Positions 17,709 through 28,400 of a stretch of DNA of 64,000 bases are shown one piece after another; positions within the stretch are counted from its first letter, which is position 1, and each line of letters begins with the position of its first letter. The DNA is taken from positions 1 to 64,000 of the forward strand of contig NZ_JAAFZH010000016.1 of assembly GCF_010435915.1 (NCBI RefSeq). The letters are read 5' to 3'. This stretch comes from Spirosoma terrae (GTDB lineage Bacteria; Bacteroidota; Bacteroidia; Cytophagales; Spirosomataceae). The translations under genes and the position numbers were made by a program. The notes below the pieces were generated by a model. It had not been told where the DNA came from. It saw only the letters and a program-made list of their open reading frames with translations, and did no database searches.

Positions 17709-19367
17709 ATGAAGGCTTCAAGACGTAATTTTTTGCAATCGCTGGGCGTTGGCGTTGCTGGTCTGGGCGTTTCGGCTCCCTCTATCGCTTCTGCCGCAAC
17801 TCCGCCTAAACAAACCAAGCCTTCGGGCGACGACCAGGTGCTGTTTGTGGGCGATACTATCGCCGTTGCCAATACGGAATATGGCAAAGTCCGTGGATTT
17901 ATTCTGCGCGGTATTCATCAGTTTCTCGGTGTTCCGTATGGGGCCGACACGTCGGGTAAAAACCGGTTTATGCCTCCTCAGAAACCAGCGTCCTGGACCG
18001 ATATTCGTCCGGCGCTCTGGTGGGGCAATTCGGCTCCTCAGATTATGGAGAAACGGTACGCCAATCCGTATGCGTCGTTTGTCGATCACTGGAATTACGA
18101 TGACGTATCGGAAGACTGCCTGAAGATAAACGTCTGGACACCAGCTCTCGACTCGCAGAAACGACCGGTAGTTGTGTGGCTACACGGTGGTGGCTTTGTG
18201 AACGGAAACGGTATTGAGCAAGATGGTTATCATGGTGAAAACCTGTCTCGACTGGGTAATCTGGTTTTCTGTTCGCTGAATCACCGGCTGGGTGCACTAG
18301 GCTATACCAACCTGAAAGCCGCTGGCGGCCATGCGGCCTCGGGTAATGTCGGGAATCTGGATATGGTGGCAGCGCTCGAATGGGTTAAAACCAACATTGC
18401 CAATTTTGGTGGCGACCCAAACAACGTAACCATTATCGGTCAGTCGGGCGGTGGTGCCAAAGTCACTACGTTGATGAACATGCCATCGGCCAAAGGACTG
18501 TTCCACAAGGCCGTAGCGTTGAGTGGAAGTTCGCTGGCGGGCGTCAATAAAGAATATTCAGAAAAACTGGGGATGAAAGTCCTGGAAGAAGCGGGCCTGA
18601 AAGCCGGCGCAATCGAGAAACTTCAGCAGATTCCCTGGCGCGAATACATCGACATTGCCAATCGGGCGACCGAAAAAATGACCGACGAAGCCAAACGGCT
18701 CAATCTACAGCGTGGCGGTTTTAGTCCTGTAGGCGATGGAACATATATGACCGAAGGCGCTTTCTTCCGCGATCCGAACCATTTTTCGGCCGGTATTCCG
18801 CTCATGCTCTGCACGACGTTTCACGAAATGAATCCCAACCGAACGGATGCTACGTTGGAAACCGTTTCGCTGGCCGATGTGAAGGAGAAAATCAAACCGC
18901 GCTTTGGCGACAAATCGGGCGATATAGTCGATGCCTATGCCAAAAACTTCCCCAAAGCCCGCCCAATTGAGCTTTGGGCCCTGATTGTGTCGAACCGTAA
19001 GAACGCCGTTGCTGCCGCCGATGCCAAGGCGGCCCAGCAAAAAGCACCCGTCTACGTAGCGTGGTTTGGCTGGCAGCCCCCGCTTTTTGATGGACGGATG
19101 CGGGCGTTCCACTGCGACGACATTTGTTTCTGGTTCTACAATACAGACCTGATGCTTACGCATACGGGTGGTGGTAAACGGCCCCGTGCGCTGTCGGAAA
19201 AGATGGCGAACTCGTTTATCAATTTCTGCAAAACCGGCAATCCAAACGGTGGCGGTCTGCCCAACTGGAAGCCCTACACGACCCAGAACGGAGAAACCAT
19301 GATTCTGGACGATGCGCCAGCCCTTACCAATGATCCCGACCGCGAAGCCCGGAAAGCACTGGCCTAA
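17709..19367 (+). CDS. Tat-exported type-B carboxylesterase
   Basis: The 552-residue protein starts with a twin-arginine signal (SRRNFLQSLGVGVAG). The type-B carboxylesterase fold follows, with YGKVRGF near the start, oxyanion motif WLHGGGF, and a nucleophile elbow GQSGGGAK, a variant of the usual GESAGG. A C-terminal FHCDDICFW block carries the likely catalytic His. It probably hydrolyses carboxylic esters outside the inner membrane; the substrate is unknown. It stands alone, between terminators. Confidence 0.88.
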   Translation: MKASRRNFLQSLGVGVAGLGVSAPSIASAATPPKQTKPSGDDQVLFVGDTIAVANTEYGKVRGFILRGIHQFLGVPYGADTSGKNRFMPPQKPASWTDIRPALWWGNSAPQIMEKRYANPYASFVDHWNYDDVSEDCLKINVWTPALDSQKRPVVVWLHGGGFVNGNGIEQDGYHGENLSRLGNLVFCSLNHRLGALGYTNLKAAGGHAASGNVGNLDMVAALEWVKTNIANFGGDPNNVTIIGQSGGGAKVTTLMNMPSAKGLFHKAVALSGSSLAGVNKEYSEKLGMKVLEEAGLKAGAIEKLQQIPWREYIDIANRATEKMTDEAKRLNLQRGGFSPVGDGTYMTEGAFFRDPNHFSAGIPLMLCTTFHEMNPNRTDATLETVSLADVKEKIKPRFGDKSGDIVDAYAKNFPKARPIELWALIVSNRKNAVAAADAKAAQQKAPVYVAWFGWQPPLFDGRMRAFHCDDICFWFYNTDLMLTHTGGGKRPRALSEKMANSFINFCKTGNPNGGGLPNWKPYTTQNGETMILDDAPALTNDPDREARKALA

Positions 19368-19382
19368 TAGGTTCTAATAGAG

Positions 19383-19439
19383 CAAAGCCGCTCATCGCTC
19401 GTCCACACCTGTATGGCAGATGAGCAGTGAGCGGCTTTG
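19383..19439 (+). terminator. Terminator of the carboxylesterase gene
   Basis: A 12-bp perfect stem, CAAAGCCGCTCA with TGAGCGGCTTTG, closes a long, partly structured loop 15 bp after the stop codon and is followed by T-rich sequence. Confidence 0.75.
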
Positions 19440-19515
19440 TTTTGGTATATTGCCAATAGTCCAAAACACCCGCATATTGTCGCGATTGCCCCTCATTTAC
19501 CTACCCCGTCCGGTG

Positions 19516-19523
19516 TAACTTTG
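19516..19523 (+). promoter_or_regulatory. Candidate -7 box of the RibD-like gene
   Basis: TAACTTTG matches the Bacteroidota TAnnTTTG -7 element and lies 28 bp before the start codon of the reductase gene. No good -33 TTTG is present at the expected distance. Confidence 0.45.
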
Positions 19524-19550
19524 TACAAACAGTAAGCAACGAGCAATACA

Positions 19551-20126
19551 ATGAGAACGATCAGAATTTTGGCACATGTCACTCTGGACGGTGTCATTCA
19601 GCACGAAAACAGCGAGGACTTTGTGTATGGCGACTGGAGTATTCCCTACCGGAGCCATGAGGGACTATCGGCTGTCATAGAAGCCCAGGGCAGCTCTTTC
19701 GATCTGTTACTTGGCCGACGTACCTACGATGCCTGGTCCGACTACTGGCCGAAAGCGGGAAATATGCCCATAGCCAATAGTCTGAATGCTGCCACCAAAT
19801 ACGTAGTAACCCATCGGCCGAACAACCTTGAATGGGGCCCGGTCAGCGACTTGGGTACGGATAGTATAGAAGGCATTCGCGCTCTGAAGACATCGGACGG
19901 CCCCGACCTGATTGTCTGGGGAAGTTCCACACTGACGTCGGTACTGCTTGAGCAAGGATTGGCCGATGAAGTTGTGCTACTGGTTTACCCCGTTTTGTTA
20001 GGCCGGGGCAAACGTTTTTTTTCGGACAGCGCCAACCCCAGCGAACTCGCTCTGGTCAGCACGAAGGTTACCCCTACGGGCGTTCTCATCAATACGTATC
20101 AGTACATTGGCTCACTGCGAGCCTAA
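19551..20126 (+). CDS. Dihydrofolate-reductase-family (RibD C-terminal-like) protein
   Basis: The 191-residue protein matches the RibD C-terminal/YyaP-like branch of the DHFR fold. It has HVTLDGVIQ near residue 10, LLLGRRTYDAWSDYW around residues 50-64, a GSSTLTSVLLEQGLADE helix and VYPVLLGRGKRFF near the end. Family members bind NADPH, but most small stand-alone ones have no established substrate. The gene has its own promoter candidate and no operon partner. Confidence 0.85.
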   Translation: MRTIRILAHVTLDGVIQHENSEDFVYGDWSIPYRSHEGLSAVIEAQGSSFDLLLGRRTYDAWSDYWPKAGNMPIANSLNAATKYVVTHRPNNLEWGPVSDLGTDSIEGIRALKTSDGPDLIVWGSSTLTSVLLEQGLADEVVLLVYPVLLGRGKRFFSDSANPSELALVSTKVTPTGVLINTYQYIGSLRA

Positions 20127-20227
20127 AACTTGCAGGTAAGTCAACCTAATCCCAAACTAGCAGAGTTTGAAATTACCAATTCCGTATTTCGTCCGTAACT
20201 ATGTCGCGGACGAAATACGGACTGCTA

Positions 20228-22501
20228 CTACCAGAAATAGGTTAGGCTCAGGCGGGCAAAGAACGGCGTACCGGGCGTAAAATGGATTTCATCGACGGGT
20301 GTCGATTCGTTCTGTAAACGGCTTTCGGTAGCAAACTGCGTTTCTTTCCAGCGCGTATTGAGCAGATTCTGGACCGATAGCCCCACGGTGTACTGCTTAC
20401 GAGCATAATTCGCCTGCATGTCTGTCACAAAATACCCATTCGCAACGATTGAATTATCGTCATTTGCCGGGCGATTGGCAATATAGCGATACCGCAGCGA
20501 ACCACTTAGCCCGTATTGGGTCTGAAGTGACAAGCCACCCGTCGACGTAAAGACCGGCGCCAGTGGCAGGTAGTTTTGGCCCCGTTCAGCGTCCAGCGCA
20601 CGCGGCTTGGCCGTGTTCAGATCAACGTCGGCAAATAGATTGCGGGTCAGCTGATAGCGTACCGATACGTCGATGCCCTGCCGACGGGAGCGACCGCTGG
20701 GTTCAACAACGCCTTCGTCGCCCACATAGACAAACTCCTGCTGCATCCACAAATACCAGGCAGCTGCATTGATCAGCAGTTTAGGAAAAGGTTTAACAAT
20801 AATTCCCAGATCAGACCCGTAAGCACCCGGCAAAATCTCTCGCCCGTTTTGCGCAGTAACCACACGGGCATCGTTCGAGTGAAATCCTTTACCCGTATTC
20901 AGATAAAGCTGAACACGCGGATTAAACGTGTAATACAGGTTCAGTTTGGGAGAAACAATAGCCTGGGTTACGTACTTTTTGGTGGCCGGGTTAGCCAGCA
21001 AATCTTCATACTGCGAACGAAAAAAATCGACGCGTAACCCCGCATTGACACTAAACCGGCTGGAAAGCTGTACGACCTCATCGGCATAGAGGGCAGCATT
21101 GAGTTCATTAATGTTTCCGTACTGAATCCGCTCCAGCGTTTCTACCCTATTTTTGGTGTGCGACAGTTCGGTCGGTCTGCCGCCAAGGCCCGGCGTTACG
21201 TCCTGCCGATACTGAGCCCCTACCGTAGTGATCCAGCTTGTTTTACCCAGGCTCGTTTGCGTGCTGTAACTGCCGTTGTAGCCAAACAGATTACGGCCTT
21301 CTTTCTGACGAATCTGATCGCCGTTCAGACTGTCGTTGAGGAAGAACGTAAAGTTTGAGTACAGTTCAAAGTTGTAATTGGCGTAATACAACTGATTCTT
21401 AATGATATGGTTACGAGCCGTTACGGTCACGAATTGCGCATTCAGGTTTGTCCGGCTGGTTTCTCCCCCTTCGGTGGGATCGATAGAACCAAACCAGCCA
21501 ATCAGACCTGAATCAACGGCTCGGTCGGGAATCTGGCCGGAGTGATTCCATTTGCTCCAGAACGTAGAGCCGGTCAGCGTCAGATTAGTGTTATTGCCAA
21601 TATGGCGATGGTATTTACCCATTACGTTTACCCGCTTGAAATGCTGCGGGTTATCGAAATAGGAATTGGAGTAAGAGTATTCAGAAGCCATATAAGCCGA
21701 CTGGTTTTTCGCTTTCCCTTTTTCGCCCAGCAAATCAATACCGGCCACCGCCCGATACGTATCAAACTGCCCCGCTTCGAGTTTTACGAATGAGCGATCC
21801 AGTGCGGTACGTGTTCGAAAATCAACCCAGCCAGCCGTAGCCAGATTACCTTTGTCCGTAGTATAGGTACCCTTTTTAAAGTCTACCGCTTCGACCAGTT
21901 CAGGAATCACAAAATGCAAATCAGCATAACCCTGTCCGTGTGCATGCGAAACCATATTGACCGGCATCCCATCAACCGAAAGTCGGATGTCGGTACCATG
22001 ATCCAGGTCGAAACCTCGCAAAAAAATCTGTTCGGCTTTACCGCCACCCGCGTGTTGCCCGATGAACAAACCCGGCACGAGCCGCAAAATTTCCTGCGAG
22101 TTGGTGATGGGCCGCAGTCTGATGTCCAGGCTGCTGATCAACTGCTGGTCGTGCGCCTTCTGCGCCGATACGGTCACGGTGTTCAGCGTTACGGGAGCAA
22201 CGGTCAGGCTAGTCTGGATATAAACAGTCTGATCGTCGGCAATCACTACGTCCTGCACAAATGACGCATAGCCAACCGACGAAAATTCAACTTTGTAGGG
22301 CGATGCCACCAGATGATCGAACCGATAGCGACCCAAATCATCCGTTAGCGTAGCTTTACCCAGCCCAACTAGCTGGACCGTTACGTTACGTAGTGGCAGA
22401 TGGGTGCTTTCGTCGATTACCCGCCCCGTGAGCGTTCCCAGATGGGCATAAGAAATTGTTGACAGTAAAAAGAGGAAACTAAAGAGGAGAGTTTGTTTCA
22501 T
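20228..22501 (-). CDS. TonB-dependent outer-membrane receptor
   Basis: The 757-residue protein has a Sec signal peptide (MKQTLLFSFLFLLSTISYAH). A carboxypeptidase-regulatory-like domain, about residues 22-105 (GRVIDESTHLPLRNVTVQLVG), is followed by a plug domain, about 120-225, with IFLRGFDLDHGTDIRLSVDG, and a beta-barrel ending in ARLSLTYFW with a terminal aromatic residue. It is of the ordinary receptor type, not SusC type, and has no SusD partner. The ligand (metal chelate, vitamin or saccharide) cannot be read from sequence. The next gene upstream on the same strand is a LacI regulator. Confidence 0.9.
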   Translation of the reverse strand: MKQTLLFSFLFLLSTISYAHLGTLTGRVIDESTHLPLRNVTVQLVGLGKATLTDDLGRYRFDHLVASPYKVEFSSVGYASFVQDVVIADDQTVYIQTSLTVAPVTLNTVTVSAQKAHDQQLISSLDIRLRPITNSQEILRLVPGLFIGQHAGGGKAEQIFLRGFDLDHGTDIRLSVDGMPVNMVSHAHGQGYADLHFVIPELVEAVDFKKGTYTTDKGNLATAGWVDFRTRTALDRSFVKLEAGQFDTYRAVAGIDLLGEKGKAKNQSAYMASEYSYSNSYFDNPQHFKRVNVMGKYHRHIGNNTNLTLTGSTFWSKWNHSGQIPDRAVDSGLIGWFGSIDPTEGGETSRTNLNAQFVTVTARNHIIKNQLYYANYNFELYSNFTFFLNDSLNGDQIRQKEGRNLFGYNGSYSTQTSLGKTSWITTVGAQYRQDVTPGLGGRPTELSHTKNRVETLERIQYGNINELNAALYADEVVQLSSRFSVNAGLRVDFFRSQYEDLLANPATKKYVTQAIVSPKLNLYYTFNPRVQLYLNTGKGFHSNDARVVTAQNGREILPGAYGSDLGIIVKPFPKLLINAAAWYLWMQQEFVYVGDEGVVEPSGRSRRQGIDVSVRYQLTRNLFADVDLNTAKPRALDAERGQNYLPLAPVFTSTGGLSLQTQYGLSGSLRYRYIANRPANDDNSIVANGYFVTDMQANYARKQYTVGLSVQNLLNTRWKETQFATESRLQNESTPVDEIHFTPGTPFFARLSLTYFW

Positions 22502-22587
22502 TGAGTGTATTACCGATTGACCGGCCTTAATTGGCAACTCAAAATTACGGCCAGCAATACCAATTCTCAGGCCCCTCAGTCACTAAT

Positions 22588-23610
22588 TTATAGATTCACC
22601 GTTTTCTCCTCTCGAATAACCAGTTCCGGTTCCAGCACTATTTTCTGTAGTTCAGCGCCATTCAACGTACCGTCGTTGATTTTCATCAAAATCTCGGCCG
22701 CCGTAAAGCCGATTTTGTAGGGGTGTTGCTCCACCGAAGCCAGCGGTGGGTATTCCAGATACGTAGTGAGCGGCAAATTCGCGAAACTGACGAACGAAAT
22801 ATCCTGATTGATGCGTTTACCCCGGCTTCGGCAAACCTGCATGGCATCGAGTGCTACGTAGTCATTAAAAGCCAGCACGGCATCCGGGCGGGCCGTATCC
22901 AGCAACTGATTCATTTTTTCGGTTATATCAGCCGTCGTTAAATCAACCCGCTTGATGAGTGAGTTTTCAACACTGAGCTTCGCTTCGATCAATGCTTTTA
23001 TATACCCCCGATACCGTTCTTCACTGGCCACCAGCGGCTGTGGACCATTGAGCAGCGCAATCCGCTGGCAACCCCGCCTGGCCAGCCATTTGGTGGCTTC
23101 GAATGCCCCTTTTTCCATATTGCATTCGACCTGATGCGTATTGATTTTGGGCGGAATACGGTCGAGCAACACAATGGGAATACGCCGATCGAGTAGCCGC
23201 TGAATATGGCCAAACTGCTGCGATTCTTTAGCCACCGATAATAAAACCCCATCGACCTGATTGGATGCCAGCGTTTCAAGAATCTGTTTTTCGCGGTCGT
23301 AGCGGTCGTGCGATTGATACAATGCCACCGTAGAATGGGCCGCAAAGACGACTTCTTCAATACCGTTTACAACCTCCGAAAAGAAGTTTTCCCGAATCTC
23401 GGGCAACACAACTGCCACGATACCCGTACGCCCCTGCCGAAGATTACGGGCCGTAATACTAGGAAAGTACTGCAACTGCTCGGCCAGCTCATGAACCGCC
23501 TGTCGGGTCTGTACGCTAATGCGAGGGCTGTTCTGTAAGGCTCTCGATACGGTCGATGGCGATATATGTAATCGACGGGCAATTTCCTTTATCGTAATGG
23601 ATTCTTTCAT
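22588..23610 (-). CDS. LacI-family transcription regulator of the GH109-like/SusCD locus
   Basis: The 340-residue protein has HTH ITIKEIARRLHISPSTVSRALQ (about residues 5-26), a hinge (FPSITARNLRQGRTGIVAVVLP), and a sugar-binding-type sensor domain. I start it at 23610 because this places the HTH at the family's normal position; longer upstream frames would add a Cys-rich, non-homologous 60 residues. It is divergent from a GH109-like gene, with two LacI-type operators between them. It probably represses itself and the locus to the right until a sugar signal appears. Confidence 0.9.
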   Translation of the reverse strand: MKESITIKEIARRLHISPSTVSRALQNSPRISVQTRQAVHELAEQLQYFPSITARNLRQGRTGIVAVVLPEIRENFFSEVVNGIEEVVFAAHSTVALYQSHDRYDREKQILETLASNQVDGVLLSVAKESQQFGHIQRLLDRRIPIVLLDRIPPKINTHQVECNMEKGAFEATKWLARRGCQRIALLNGPQPLVASEERYRGYIKALIEAKLSVENSLIKRVDLTTADITEKMNQLLDTARPDAVLAFNDYVALDAMQVCRSRGKRINQDISFVSFANLPLTTYLEYPPLASVEQHPYKIGFTAAEILMKINDGTLNGAELQKIVLEPELVIREEKTVNL

Positions 23611-23677
23611 CGACGGGCAATTTAGCCAAATGTAATTGGCCATGTGTAGCCAAAAGATAACGAGAACGGTTATCTTA

Positions 23678-23712
23678 GACAAACGTTTGCACAACAGGAG
23701 ACAAACGTTTGC
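23678..23712. promoter_or_regulatory. Twin LacI-type operators
   Basis: Two identical 13-bp sequences, GACAAACGTTTGC, lie at 23678-23690 and 23700-23712. Each contains the AAACGTTT palindromic core, and the central CpG steps are 22 bp apart, about two helical turns, so two dimers could sit on one DNA face. They lie between the divergent LacI gene (start 23610) and the GH109-like gene (start 23845). Confidence 0.75.
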
Positions 23713-23745
23713 GCACGCCAAAAATCGCTTTTTTTGCAGACATAT

Positions 23746-23753
23746 TACGTTTG
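23746..23753 (+). promoter_or_regulatory. Candidate -7 box of the GH109-like gene
   Basis: TACGTTTG matches TAnnTTTG and lies 34 bp downstream of the second LacI-type operator, so a repressor bound there would overlap the -33 region of this promoter. Confidence 0.45.
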
Positions 23754-23844
23754 TTGCTTGACCCGGCTGAGCCAAACCGCTAATTTTCATTCAGTTTTTT
23801 CCAACAAGTGATACATTTTCCGTATCCTTCTACCGCTCTTACCA

Positions 23845-25227
23845 ATGACAACCCGTCGCTCTTTTCTACGTACAGCCGCTTTGAGTACGGCCGCTGCCCC
23901 GTTTATGCCTTCTTTCTATACGACCAGTACGGCAGGCAATCTACGCGCTCCACTCAACAAAGTTCGTCTGGGCTTTATTGGCGTCGGTCTACGCGGACGC
24001 AGTCACGTTCAACAGGCGCTCTACCGGCCCGATGTTGACATTACGGCCATCTGCGATATTTCGGCGGATTCGATTGCCAAGACAAATGCGATGATCGAAA
24101 AAGCCGGACGCAAAGCACCCGTAGCGTATTCGAAAGGCGATGAAGCCTTTAAAGATATGCTGAAGCGCGACGATATCGACGGAGTGGTGATTGCCACGCC
24201 CTGGGAATGGCACGTACCAATGGCGGTTGCTACCATGAAAGCCGGGAAATACGCAGGCGTTGAAGTATCGGCCACCGTTACGTTAAAAGAATCGTGGGAC
24301 CTGGTCGATACGTTCGAGAAAACCGGTTCGCACTGCATGATCCTGGAAAATGTCTGCTACCGTCGCGATGTGATGGCAATTCTGAACATGGTACGTCAGG
24401 GTATGTTTGGCGAAATGACCTATGCGCACTGTGGTTATGAACATGATCTGCGCAACATCAAATTCAACGATGGCAAAGGCCACGGTGTCGGGGCTGAATT
24501 TGGCAAAGGGGCTTATTCGGAAGCAAGCTGGCGCACACAGCACTCCGTTGATCGCAACGGCGATCTGTATCCAACCCACGGACTCGGCCCCGTAGCTCAC
24601 TGGCTCAACATTAACCGGGGCAATCAGTTCGTTCGTCTAACCTCCATGGCTACCAAAAGCCGGGGTTTGCATAAATACGTAGTGGATAAAGGTGGTGCCA
24701 ACCATCCCAATGCCAAGGTCAATTTTAAACTGGGCGACGTAGTAACGACGATGGTTGAATGCGCCAACGGCGAAAATATCATGATCATTCACGACACCAA
24801 CTCACCCCGCCCCTACTCGCTCGGTTTCCGGGCACAGGGAACGCAGGGTATCTGGATGGATGATAACGATATGATTTACCTGGAAGACGCTAACGGCAAA
24901 CCGCTCAGTCCGAAACCACACACCTGGGAGCCCTTTGCGCCGTATCAGGAAAAATACGATCACCCACTCTGGAAACAGCACTCCCAAACGGCCCAGAATG
25001 CGGGTCACGGCGGTATCGATTTCTTTGTGTTACGTGGCTTTATCGAATCGATCAAAAACCAGGTTGCTCCGCCGATGGATGTTTATGATGCAGCCGCCTG
25101 GAGTGCCATCAGCCCACTATCGGAAGAGAGCATTGCCAAAGGCAGCAAACCCATCGACATTCCCGATTTCACCCGTGGAAAATGGAAAACCAATAAGCCC
25201 ATTTTCGGCCTGAACGACATCTATTAA
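23845..25227 (+). CDS. Tat-exported Gfo/Idh/MocA oxidoreductase, GH109-like
   Basis: The 460-residue protein starts with a twin-arginine signal (TTRRSFLRTAALSTAAA). A Rossmann nucleotide-binding region has GFIGVGLRGRSHVQ (about residues 35-50) and CDISADS. The catalytic half contains YRRDVMAILNMVRQG, CGYEHDLRNIKFN and YPTHGLGPVAHW. These blocks are typical of family 109 glycosidases (NAD+-dependent alpha-N-acetylgalactosaminidases) and close Gfo/Idh relatives. Activity on GalNAc glycans is possible but not proven. It lies downstream of twin LacI operators and upstream of SusC/SusD. Confidence 0.8.
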   Translation: MTTRRSFLRTAALSTAAAPFMPSFYTTSTAGNLRAPLNKVRLGFIGVGLRGRSHVQQALYRPDVDITAICDISADSIAKTNAMIEKAGRKAPVAYSKGDEAFKDMLKRDDIDGVVIATPWEWHVPMAVATMKAGKYAGVEVSATVTLKESWDLVDTFEKTGSHCMILENVCYRRDVMAILNMVRQGMFGEMTYAHCGYEHDLRNIKFNDGKGHGVGAEFGKGAYSEASWRTQHSVDRNGDLYPTHGLGPVAHWLNINRGNQFVRLTSMATKSRGLHKYVVDKGGANHPNAKVNFKLGDVVTTMVECANGENIMIIHDTNSPRPYSLGFRAQGTQGIWMDDNDMIYLEDANGKPLSPKPHTWEPFAPYQEKYDHPLWKQHSQTAQNAGHGGIDFFVLRGFIESIKNQVAPPMDVYDAAAWSAISPLSEESIAKGSKPIDIPDFTRGKWKTNKPIFGLNDIY

Positions 25228-25287
25228 TTGCTAGGAAACTCCCCACAAAAGCAGTCAAACGCACGAAAAGACCAATCTGATTCTCAT

Positions 25288-25324
25288 CCGCGATTATATA
25301 CTCCCTCAACTACTATAATCGCGG
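25288..25324. promoter_or_regulatory. Hairpin between the GH109-like gene and SusC
   Basis: CCGCGATTATA and TATAATCGCGG form a perfect 11-bp stem with a 15-base loop. There is no strong T-run, so it may be an attenuator, a processed mRNA end or an operator rather than a classical terminator. Confidence 0.5.
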
Positions 25325-25489
25325 ACTCTAACTAAGCCAATTCTCCAAACTGCTGACAACACGGACAGAGACAGTCGTAAACTGGCCCTGGTAAGGCGTT
25401 TTGTGCCCAAACGAAACCAGCAAAAAAATACAACAAACTGATAATCAATAACAAAACTATCCTTTCCAGCTTATAAACCGATCACCAAT

Positions 25490-28400
25490 ATGCAACACAC
25501 ACTTCTATCAGCAAAGCAAATTATCCGCCAGTCGGTACGCTGGCTCTGGGGTCTTGGTCTGGTCTTACTGGCGGTATCCGCCCAGGCTCAGGGATCGGTA
25601 TCCGCTCAGGCCCAGGGCTCAATAACCGTGAATGGAACAGTCTCGGATAAAGAAACCGGTAAAGGTCTGCCTGGTGTAAACGTCGTAGTGAAAGGTCTGA
25701 CCCGCGGAACCGTTACTGATGGCGACGGGCGCTATCAGCTATCGGTTTCCGGAACCAATGCGGTGCTGGTATTCAGCTCCGTGGGGTACGTATCGCAGGA
25801 CGTAACGGTTGGCGCCCAAACGGCAATCAACGTCCAATTGGCCAGCGACAACAAAAGCCTGAACGAAGTGGTTGTTCTGGGCTATACGACCACAACCCAG
25901 AAAAACCTGACGGGTTCAGCGCAGGCTGTATCAGCGAAGGAACTGAAGGACGTAACGGCCAACAACGTTGGCCAAATGCTTCAGGGTAAGGCAGCGGGTG
26001 TATTTGTCGGAAACAGTTCCGGCGATCCCCGAACCCCACCCAAAGTGTTGATCCGGGGTATTGGTACGTTGACGGCCAGCTCGGACCCGCTCTACGTAGT
26101 GGATGGCGTAATTGGCGGGATTCCCAACCCAAGCGATATTGAGTCGATTACAGTTCTGAAAGATGCCTCAGCCACAGCCTTATACGGTGCCCGTGCTTCT
26201 AACGGGGTTATTGTGGTGACAACCCGCCGGGGAACGGCTGGCAAAACCCAACTGAGTGCCCGTTTCAACAAAGGCGTCGGCTATCTGAGTCTGGGGAACT
26301 TTCGGCTGACGAATGGTCAGGAATTATATGATCTGCAAAAAGCGGTCTTCCAGCGCGACCGTCCAACGGGTGTGCTGAACGATTACCTGCCAACCCCAGA
26401 AGCCAATGCCAACACAAACTGGTTCGACATCGCATTCCGGCCAGCTACCAATACGCTGGCAGAGGTAAGCGCGTCGGGTGGCAGCGATAAAACCCGTTTT
26501 TTTCTGAGTGGTAACTATTATCAGGAAGACGGTATTCTGAAAGGTACGGGCCTGAACCGGTTTGGCCTGCGGCTCAATTTCAGCCATAACGTGAGCGATA
26601 AGTTCCGGGTCAGCATGAATACGGCGGGTACACTCACACGCGGCATTGACAACAGCAACGGCTCACTGTACGGAGCTTATACGTACCTTCCCTACGATGA
26701 TCCATACTACAATGGTGTGCCTTACAACCCCATAACAGGCGCTAAAAAATGGTATGGACGCGACAATGCCAACTTCGTCTACAACCAGCAATTCAATACG
26801 TTCAAGGAAAACACGCTGGCGGGCGATGTGCTGCTGAAAGCCGAATACGACCTGCTGCCCTGGCTCTCGTTCTCAACCACCAACCGGGGGCAAACAACCG
26901 TATATGGCAGCGAGAGCAGTCAGGATCTGCGCGGCAACGCAGCCGCTGACGTACTGGGTCGACTGTCCAATTATAACAGTCGTATTTATACGTTGCTGAC
27001 ATCCAATCTGTTCAAGTTTCGGCACAGCTTTGGTGAGGGTCATAGCCTCGACGGGCTAGCCGGGTATGAGTACCAGACAAATTATTTCCAATCGCTGAGT
27101 GCCACGGGTAAAGGAATTTTCTCCGGCCTGAATATTCTGGATGCTACGTCACAGCCCGAGAGCATCGGCGGCAACAAGATGGATAATGCGTTTCAGTCGT
27201 ATCTGATGCAGGCTAATTATGGGTACAAGGAGAAATACCTGTTCACTACGTCGTTCCGGCGTGATGGCTCATCGAAGTTCGGACGTAACCGGCGTTATGG
27301 CAATTTTTACGCCGTGGGGCTGACCTGGATTGCCTCTAACGAAGCCTTCCTGAACAACAATACAACGCTGAACAACCTCAAATTCCGGCTCAGCTACGGT
27401 ACTACGGGTAGCGCCAGTGGTATGAATGGGTATCGGGTCGACGGTACGTTTGATGGTGGTGTTAGCGACTACGCATCGCAGGGGCTATATAGCCTGACGG
27501 GGCAGTATGCCGGAATACCGTCGGCTACGCCCGTCCGTATCGAAAATCCAGATTTATCGTGGGAGGTGTCCAACAATGCCAACATCGGGGTCGACGCTAC
27601 GTTGTGGAATCGGCTCAACGTATCGGTCGATGCCTACAACCGGCTGACGAACGACCTGCTGTTCAACCGACCGTTGCAGGGCACCAGCGGCTATGCATCC
27701 ATTACTGAAAACGTGGGGGCCGTTCGAAACCAGGGACTTGAGATTGTCTTATCAGCTGATATCCTGCAAAACACGCCCTTAAAATGGCGGGCCGAACTAA
27801 ACGCTGGCCTGAATCGCAATAAAGTTACGGCTCTGTACGGCGACCGGACGTTTGTGGCTAACAACATGCGCCCCTTCGCGCTGGATATGCCACTCAATAG
27901 CTGGTATATGCGTCGTTGGGAAGGGGTTGACCCGGCCACTGGCGACCCGCTCTGGCAGAAAGTTAACGCCGACGGTACCACCACAACCACCAATAACTAC
28001 AACGAAGCTACCCTGCAGTTTATCGGCAGCAATGCCAACCCTAAACTGTTCGGTGGTATTCGTCAGGTGTTGAGCTGGAAAGGACTGGAACTGAACGTCT
28101 TTTTCACCTACGCAGCCGGAGCCACCATCTATAACGGCGACCGCAACCTGTTCGACAACGACGGTGCCTACGACCGGTATAACCTACTGGCGCTGCAATC
28201 GGGCTGGAGCCGCTGGGAAAAAGCGGGCGACGTGGCCACTCATCCGAAATACGTAATTGGTGGTAACAAAAATTCGCAACGCCCCTCATCGCGCTTCCTC
28301 GAAAATGGCAATTATCTCCGTTTGCGGAATATTACGCTGAACTACGATCTGCCTAAATCGCTGCTGAACCGCGCCAAACTCAACGGTGTCCGGCTGTCGG

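Noticed and set aside
23611-23790. N-terminal extension of the second LacI protein
   Set aside because: The added 60 residues are Cys-rich and precede the HTH, and the extension would cover the twin operators; the ATG at 23610 gives the normal family N-terminus.
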